From Auxenochlorella pyrenoidosa (taxonomy: Eukaryota > Chlorophyta > Trebouxiophyceae > Chlorellales > Chlorellaceae), in assembly GCA_001430745.1 (NCBI GenBank), contig KQ482053.1, positions 3,410-30,630 on the forward strand: DNA of 27,221 bases, read 5' to 3'. The position numbers and the translations under genes are program-made. Positions 21,701 through 27,221 of the stretch are shown here, in pieces; the stretch's first letter is position 1, and each line of letters starts with the position of its first letter. The notes below the pieces were generated by a model that did no database searches, was not told where the DNA came from, and saw nothing but the letters and a program-made list of their open reading frames with translations.

Positions 21701-23156
21701 CCAGCACAGTGCCTCAGCCTTGCAGTCTCTCTCGGCAATTTGGCGCCGGTAGCGCCCGCCCCCATTGCTGGCTCCCGGGACCTCATCACCCTGCTGAAGG
21801 CTGCCCTGCAGGGCATGCCGCAGGTGCGCACAGGGTTTTCGCCCCAATTGGCGTGCTAGCAAGGCAGCAAAAATGGGGGGCGGACAGACTGCTGCGCTCT
21901 CGTGGGACCAGCCTGGGGCCGCCCCCAGCCACCCCGCTGGCAGCTTGTCCAACCAGCTAGGTATGTGGGTTGCAGGGGCTGCCAAAATCCACAGACCGGT
22001 CCACACCCGCAGCGCGCTAGAAATTAAGCAGACTGGCTGAGCTGCGACCCATGCCCCCTTGCGCCCTCAAGCAGGATGGGACCAGGGCGGCAGGCACCTT
22101 GCACGGCTTGCTCACCGCCATCGGCACCTCGGCGCGTCTGTGCGCAGGCATGCTGAGCGCCGGGCTGCTGGGGCCCCTCGTTGAGGCGTGTGGAGTGCAG
22201 GCCTCGGGCAGCGCAGCTTGGGGGCGGCAGGGTGCATCGGTGAGCGCAGCCGGCTGGCATGGGCGCGGGGCAAGGGGAGACATGGCTGGTGCAGCGATGA
22301 TGCAACGTCAGAAGACATGCCGTGCAAGCATGGTCGAGCCTTTGGGGGGAAATGGGAGAACGGAATCATGCAGCCTAAGATGTCTGTCCACTTGTCCAGC
22401 CCTGACCTCTGCCATCTCACGCTGTGCAGCAAGCAGGCGCATCCGACTGGCTGCTGGTTGCTTTCGCTGGCCTTCAAAAGGAGGGCAGCCATGTGGGCAG
22501 TGGTGCTGCAGGCGACGGCAGCCAGGCCAGCACCGACACCGCCGGCAGCAAGGCAGGCGCCGAAGCACAAGCCTGCAGGTTGCGCGTGCAGCGGGCGGCT
22601 GCTGCCCTGGATCGCGCACTTCTTCAGGCCAAGGCAGGCATGCGGCAGGGCAGGGTCAACCCTTCAGCGTTACTGCGCCGCCTGCAGGCGCCTGCCGAGG
22701 CGCTGGTGGCGGCGCTGCAGGAGTGGTGGGCGCTGCCAGATCAGGTGGCAGCTGCGGGGCTGGAGGCTGCGCGAGCGGCGGCGACGCGCTCCTGCGCCAA
22801 CCTACGCTGCCCCAACCTGGGCCTTGAGGGCGGCGCGGCGGCGGGGCAGGGCGTGGGGTGCAAGCGCTGCAGTGGCTGCCTGGTGTCATACTACTGCGGT
22901 GGGTGGGAAGGGTTGGGGCCCGCTGTGGTTTTTTGCTTGGAGTGGTGTGCTCTGCACGATGCCATGATTGTGGCCGTTGGCTGGCCCTTGTCAGGAGCAC
23001 GTCCGTTTGTATGCATCATGCTGCACTGCAGGCGCTGCCTGCCAGGCCGCCGACTGGCGCGCCGGCCACCGCAGGGTGTGCGCTGAGCTGGCAGGGGAGC
23101 GGCGGCGGCAGCGCGCGCAGCGGCAGCAGGCCCAGGATCAGGCGGCAGCAGTCTGA
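18782..23156 (+). CDS. MYND zinc-finger helical protein, reading frame disrupted twice
   Basis: Exons: 18782-18945, 19088-19506, 19669-20257, 20463-21253, 21619-21823, 22021-22239, 22430-22898 and 23032-23156, about 993 residues. The body is long, Ala/Leu-rich and predicted helical, with no recognised enzyme domain. The C-terminus is a MYND finger: CANLRC, GVGCKRCSGC, VSYYC, GAACQAADW and AGHRRVC, followed by a charged Gln/Arg tail. MYND fingers bind short proline-rich peptides. No SET domain is present. Two breaks were seen. TAG at 19278-19280 lies in frame between AEASRAVQ and SVALLLGCG. Near 19920-19935 the frame of WQLVAELCSVLVS shifts by one base to that of QQLADALSEHLGLS. The summed exon length (2981) is one base off a multiple of three. 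Acceptors at 20463 (CCCTTTAG) and 22021 (GCTAG) are less typical. The gene is either a recent pseudogene, differently spliced, or affected by sequence error. Confidence 0.75.
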
Positions 23157-23684
23157 GCTGCGCCCTTTGTATTGCATGTGCGGGCATTGTGAGGTGTTTT
23201 CCATACATGCTCCACGCCAGTGCTTGGGCTAGAAGAGCAGGACAAGGGATGGCGGGTCAGGATGTGGGGCTCATCACAAACAATCGCGCTGTGAAGTGTT
23301 CCTTGCAAGCCTTGCTCACATCCAGCAAACGCGGCACGCTCGCTGGCATGGGAACGGCGCCCGGCTGGCGGCAGCAGGCCGGCAGGGACGACGGGAAGCT
23401 GTCAATGCCTATTGCTGCTGAACCTTGGAGCCACCTGGAGTGCTCGGTTTTCTGGGAAGACACAGTGTCCGACTGAAGCTTTCAGAGTGGCATGCACTGG
23501 TGCTAGCTGATGCTAGGTCGGCCGGCGCAGAGCGGGTGGGCAGCAGGCGGACTGGTCAGCACGGGAAGCAGCGGGCAGTGCATCTTTTTCGCTCTTCTGC
23601 CCTCGGCAGCACTGCATCGTGTGCTCGCTGGCTCCGCATCTGCTTGGGGTTTGTGCCTCGCAGCAAGTGCAAGCCCTGGCAGGG
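23157..23684 (+). other. Intergenic region between the MYND gene and the OPR/RAP-like gene
   Basis: This 528-base stretch should hold the 3' UTR of the MYND gene and the promoter of the next gene. No TGTAA, exon or RNA gene was recognised on the plus strand. Confidence 0.4.
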
Positions 23685-26600
23685 ATGACCACCGTCAGTG
23701 TCGCGCCCAGCGCCCGACAGCTCTTCAGCGGTTGCGGTGCAATACCCCGATCGCATCATTGGCGTGCGGTGCGAGCGGGTGCAGCCTCGGGGTCGCTCCC
23801 GCCTGCCGCCGGCAGCGGCGGCGGCGGCAGCAGGGCCGTGCCTGCCGCATCTGGTGGCATGCCTGGCTTCATGCAGAGCCCCATCATTGCGCAGCGCGAG
23901 CTCATGCGGCAGTTTTTTCAGGCCAGCAGTGCGGAGGAGCAGCTGAGGCTGGTGGGCGAGGCGGGTGCTCGCCTTGACCTAAACACCGGGTGAGGGCGGA
24001 ACTGCTGGGCAGTGAACCAGCGCAGTATGGACTGCCCTGGGTTTTGGAAAGGTCAGAGTGGAGTGTGGAGAGGAGTATATGAAGCAATAAAGGAGCTGCC
24101 ATGCCTATGTGCCTCGCACGATGCGGGCCGCGATGCAGGGCCGCCATGCTGCTGCGCGGAACCGCCAGCTCAGAGCTGCCGCCACGGGCGTGTGGCAGGT
24201 GTGGGGACTGTCCTGCAGTGGGCAGCAGCAGCCATTCCTGCCCACTCTCGGGCCTGCCCATCGTGAGGCGCATTTTGGCGCCACCGCCCAACAGGCACCC
24301 ACCCAAGGGCGCCAAGGCCCACAGCGCACAAAGCGCCTGCCTGCCCAGCTGGCGTAGCTTGCAACTCACCAAGCCATGCACCCTGCCCGCTCGCACGCCT
24401 GCCTGCAGGCTCGCCCATGCCACAACGCCCTGCCCAGAGCCTGGCTCTCAAAGCTGCACCCCTCCATCTGCAGAGCAAGCGCGCGCTCGCAGCGGATGCT
24501 CACCCGGCTTTCTCTGCACCTGCCTGCTTCCTCCCCTGCAGCCTGCAGCTGCTGTGCCACCTGGCAGACCTGTCCCAGCGCGGCCTCCTGCCTGGCAGCG
24601 TGGAGCAGCAGGTGAGATGCGGGGCAGGTCAGCCGGGTGTGCACTGCGATGATGCTCACGCAGGGCGGTGCTCGCCACAGCCCGCCACCGGGTCCAGCTT
24701 GGTGCCTTGGCCCCTCCTTCAGCTGGGGTGCAGCAAGCAGTCCTGCGTCCTTGATGAACAGACGGGAGCTGGGCCCTCGTTCGCTGCTGGTTTGGGTTCC
24801 ATCCTTGTTGGTTCAGTTCCCCCGACTCTCAGCGCCTGCGCGCCCGGCCCCCCTCCCCCCCCCCACCCACCACCACCACGCACACAAACGCGACGAGCAC
24901 GGGGGGCCCGGACCCACCCACACACACACACACGCACACACACACACCACCCTCCGACCCTCCCTGCCTGCTCTGCAGGCGAAACTGGTAGGCTCCATCC
25001 ACCGCTGCCTGGCCCCCTCGCTGCCGGGCGCGACTCCGCTGCAGCTGGCCACCGCGCTGTGGTCGTATGCGGCTGTCGGCACCCGGGCGGGGTGGCTCGA
25101 CGAGCTGCTGCTCCAGGCAAGAGTGGGCACAGGTGCAGCACCCCCCCGGCAGGTGCCCTGGCCCTGGGAAGCTCGCTCATGTGCGGTCCACCTGCCCTGC
25201 ACTGTGTCGCCCGCACCAGCATCCTCCTCTGCACTGCCGCTGCCGCCCTGCAGGCCTTTGTGCTGTCCGCCTGCGCTGCACTGTGTCGCCTGCACCAGCA
25301 TCCTTTTCCGTGCTGCCGCCGCCCTCGCAGGCCGCCGAGCGGGAGCTGGCGGCGGGACCGCACCGGCTGGAGGCATACAACACAAAGGAGTTGACCTCGC
25401 TGCTGTTTGCGTATGGCCAGCTGGCCAGGTGTGTGGGGGGCTCGGGATGGGCGAGGTGGGGGGAGGGTCGTGGGGGAGTGTGGAGGGTGGGGGTTGAACA
25501 TATAAACACCAAAGGCAAAGCACAGGGTTGGAAGGGGCCACGGTTTTGGCAGCTGGCTGCACACGGCGGCGGCTGGCCAGGCGCATGCTGAGGCGTGGGG
25601 CATCGATCTGCCCGGCGGCTGACTGCTCCCAGGCAGCCTTGCAGCTTGGAAAACAAGGCAGACAGTAGGACAACCCGAGACACGCCTCTTGCGCTCCCTG
25701 CCCCCCCTCGCCTGCAGGCAGCGCCCCCCGGCGCTGCTGCACTACAGCACCGCCCTTGCTGCCGAGCTGCTGCGGCGCTGGGACGCGCTGCCATACGTCA
25801 AGGTGGGGCGCTGCCTGGCTGGGGAGCAGGGAATCATGCATCGTAACCTGGCAGGGCCTGGCAAAACCGCGTGGCCATCTGCTCAGCCTGTGCCGGGCCG
25901 GCCCCAGCCAAGTCTGGCTGGCAAGGTCGCACGGGCAACGCCAGGCCAGCAGTGTGGCAGCCACCTGAGGCGCAGCCTGCCTGCCTTGCGGGCCCTTCGC
26001 TGCACAGGAGCAGCCTTGCCCCTCTCTCCAACTTCCTGTACTGCGCAGGGCAGCTTCTCCTCCCCCGACTTTTGCCCCCCTCTTCACCTTCCTGTACTGC
26101 GCAGGGCAGCTTCTCCTCCACCGACTTTTGCCCCTTTCCCTTCTTCTCCTTCTTCTTCTTTACTTCTTTATTGTGCAGGGCAGCTTCTCCTCCACGGACT
26201 TTGCCGACCTGGCCTGCGCCTGCGCCAGGCTGTACGGCAGCCCAGCGGGCGCAGCGGCGGTGAGCAGCGCAGCCGACAGCGCGAGCAGCAGACATCCCAA
26301 CAGCGGCAGGGGAAGCAGCGGCGGACAACTCACCAGCAGCGGCGACGGCGACAGCCTCAGCAGCAGCGCCGCGGCCCCAGCTGCAGCGCCGCCGTCGCCA
26401 CCGCTGCAGCAGCCCCAGCAGCAGCAGCAGCTGCCGGGCGAGGTGTCGGCCCTGCTGGACGGCCTGGCGGTCGAGGTGCGCCGCCAGCTGGCCAACAAGT
26501 CGTCCATCTCGCCCTGGACGCCGCGCGACCTGGTCCGGCTGGCGCGAGCCTATGCGGCGCTGCGCCACGCCTCGCCCCGCGCGCGCCAGCTGCTCGACGC

Positions 26601-27221
26601 CCTGGCCAGCTTCTGTGTGCAGCGCATGCGTGCGCGGCACCTGAACTGCCTCTCGCGGCCCGCCGACCTCACAGGTGCGCCGCCCGGGCCGGGCTCCTGC
26701 GTGGGACGGTCCAAAGTACAGAAGAGGGTTCACGGGGGGCAGCGCCAGCCTGGGATGGCACAGACAAAGGAGCACGGGGGCCAGCGTCTGTGCTGGCGGG
26801 CGGGCAGGCAGGGGCCATTGGTCAGGACGGGTCGCAGCCGGCTTGCCTGGCATGGTCGGCCCGCCCAACAGGCTAGCAACAAACTTGTCCGCATGCCGTG
26901 CTCCGCTTCGAGCCCTGGGCCTCGAGCATGCAATGTGGCCTGCCCCCCAGTGCAGGCCTGCTGGAGGCATATGCCGACCTGCGGCACGCCAGAGTTGTCC
27001 CGCCCCCCAGGCATGAGCTGGCGCGCATGCTGTGCTATGCTTCCCCAGCCTGCACTCTGGCCTCCTCCTGCTGCAGGCCTGCTGGAGGCGTATGCCGACC
27101 TTCGGCATTCCAGCGTGGCGGTGCCCGACCTGCTGTGCGCTGTGGACGACCAGGTGCGACGCAGCGCGGCAGCGCAGCAGGAGCAGGCAGCGGCGGCGGC
27201 CGAGGCGGCGGCGCCGGCGGC
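23685..27221 (+). CDS. Organelle-targeted OPR/RAP-like helical-repeat protein, 3' part outside the window
   Basis: Exons: 23685-23989, 24542-24611, 24979-25116, 25331-25428, 25718-25802, 26179-26674 and 27077 to the window end, about 445 residues so far. Residues 1-60 are Arg/Ser/Ala-rich, fitting a plastid or mitochondrial transit peptide. The rest is repeated helical pairs: LQLLCHLADLSQRGLLPG, LQLATALWSYAAVG, KELTSLLFAYGQLA, FADLACACARLYG, RDLVRLARAYAALRH and ADLTGLLEAYADLRH. This spacing is typical of green-algal octotricopeptide/RAP-family organelle RNA-binding factors such as TBC2-like proteins. A terminal RAP domain, if present, would lie beyond the window. An insert of Ser/Ala/Gln runs (about residues 255-305) interrupts the repeats. 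The intron after 25116 has a GC donor (CAG|GCAAGA). The last exon may end at CAG|GTGCGA (27153) or run on; it stays open to 27221. A role in organelle RNA processing or translation is inferred. Confidence 0.82.
24845..24978 (+). repeat. Intronic C-tract/CACCACC/CA-repeat element, copy 2
   Basis: The C-run, CACC units, GCACACAAACGCGAC, G-run, CA repeats and ACCACCCTCC precede the acceptor CTGCTCTGCAG at 24978. The block matches the one at 16859-17000 in another gene, in the same orientation and at the same place before a 3' splice site. Confidence 0.75.
25197..25330 (+). repeat. Tandem duplication of an intron 3' end (two acceptors)
   Basis: CTGCACTGTGTCGCC-(C/T)-GCACCAGCATCCT through GCCGCCCT-CGCAG occurs at 25197-25253 and again at 25276-25330. 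Each copy ends in a usable CAG|GCC acceptor. Only the second (exon at 25331) keeps the reading frame. The acceptors are 77 bases apart. Confidence 0.8.
26032..26206 (+). repeat. Three copies of a 3' splice site with the start of exon 6
   Basis: CTTCCTGTACTGCGCAG followed by GGCAGCTTCTCCTCC-(C/A)-CCGACTTTTGCC occurs at 26032-26077 and 26088-26133, 56 bases apart. The true acceptor and exon start GGCAGCTTCTCCTCCACGG at 26179 form the third, diverged copy. Between copies 2 and 3 lies a long CTT/TTC pyrimidine tract. Confidence 0.88.
26951..27115 (+). repeat. Two copies of a 3' splice site with the start of exon 7
   Basis: GTGCAG|GCCTGCTGGAGGCATATGCC with about 18 further bases at 26951-26994 repeats the true exon start CTGCAG|GCCTGCTGGAGGCGTATGCC at 27071-27115. 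There are about five mismatches over 39 exon bases. The spacing is 121 bases, so use of the upstream copy without a further splice would shift the frame. Confidence 0.88.

Noticed and set aside
24813..27108. Two long overlapping minus-strand open frames of about 424 codons each
   Set aside because: They run antisense across the exons and introns of the OPR/RAP-like gene, are rich in Arg/Ala/Gly/Cys low complexity, include translated CA repeats, and show no family sense. They reflect high GC content.
1..27221. Mobile elements, CRISPR arrays, phage or bacterial gene clusters
   Set aside because: No transposase, reverse transcriptase, integrase, terminal repeats or spaced repeats were seen. All recognisable genes are spliced eukaryotic genes.

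Overview
The window is nuclear DNA of a green alga, most likely a GC-rich trebouxiophyte of the Chlorella type. The evidence is intron-dense, Ala/Gln/Gly-rich genes, 3' splice sites that nearly always read (C/T)n-CTGCAG or CGCAG, chloroplast-type N-termini, and TGTAA 3'-end signals, the usual chlorophyte polyadenylation signal, downstream of three genes. No bacterial operon, tRNA, rRNA, CRISPR array or transposase is visible. Species assignment is inference.

I rebuilt eight split genes by joining exons in phase at GT-AG or GC-AG sites and checking the products against known families. From left to right: (1) minus strand, 16-4199, a plastid-type ABC-F ATPase (ABCF5/ABCF2-like), cut by the left edge inside the second nucleotide-binding domain; (2) plus, 4684-5765, a small secreted protein with eight cysteines; (3) minus, 6036-7440, a ZNHIT3/Hit1 C-terminal-domain protein without a visible HIT zinc finger; (4) minus, 7947-10740, an epoxide-hydrolase-like alpha/beta hydrolase whose nucleophile and both lid tyrosines are replaced; (5) plus, 11762-14991, a large secreted cysteine-rich repeat protein; (6) plus, 15578-18285, a thylakoid-lumen protein of the DUF6816 type with a twin-arginine signal; (7) plus, 18782-23156, a MYND zinc-finger helical protein carrying an in-frame TAG and a frameshift; (8) plus, 23685 to the right edge, an organelle-targeted OPR/RAP-like helical-repeat protein, cut by the right edge.

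Genes 1 and 2 are divergent and share a 484-base promoter region. Genes 2 and 3 are convergent, with 270 bases between their stops. Genes 3 and 4 are head-to-tail on the minus strand, genes 4 and 5 are divergent, and genes 5 to 8 run head-to-tail on the plus strand. The genes do not form an evident pathway. Genes 1, 6 and 8 look organelle-directed, and genes 2 and 5 look secreted.

The most unusual signals are in gene architecture. Three introns of gene 8 carry upstream partial copies of their own 3' splice site, in two cases with the start of the next exon. Gene 5 is built of exons that repeatedly split a C-x-x|C motif at phase 0. About one intron in ten has a GC donor. Gene 4 appears to be a conserved but catalytically dead hydrolase.
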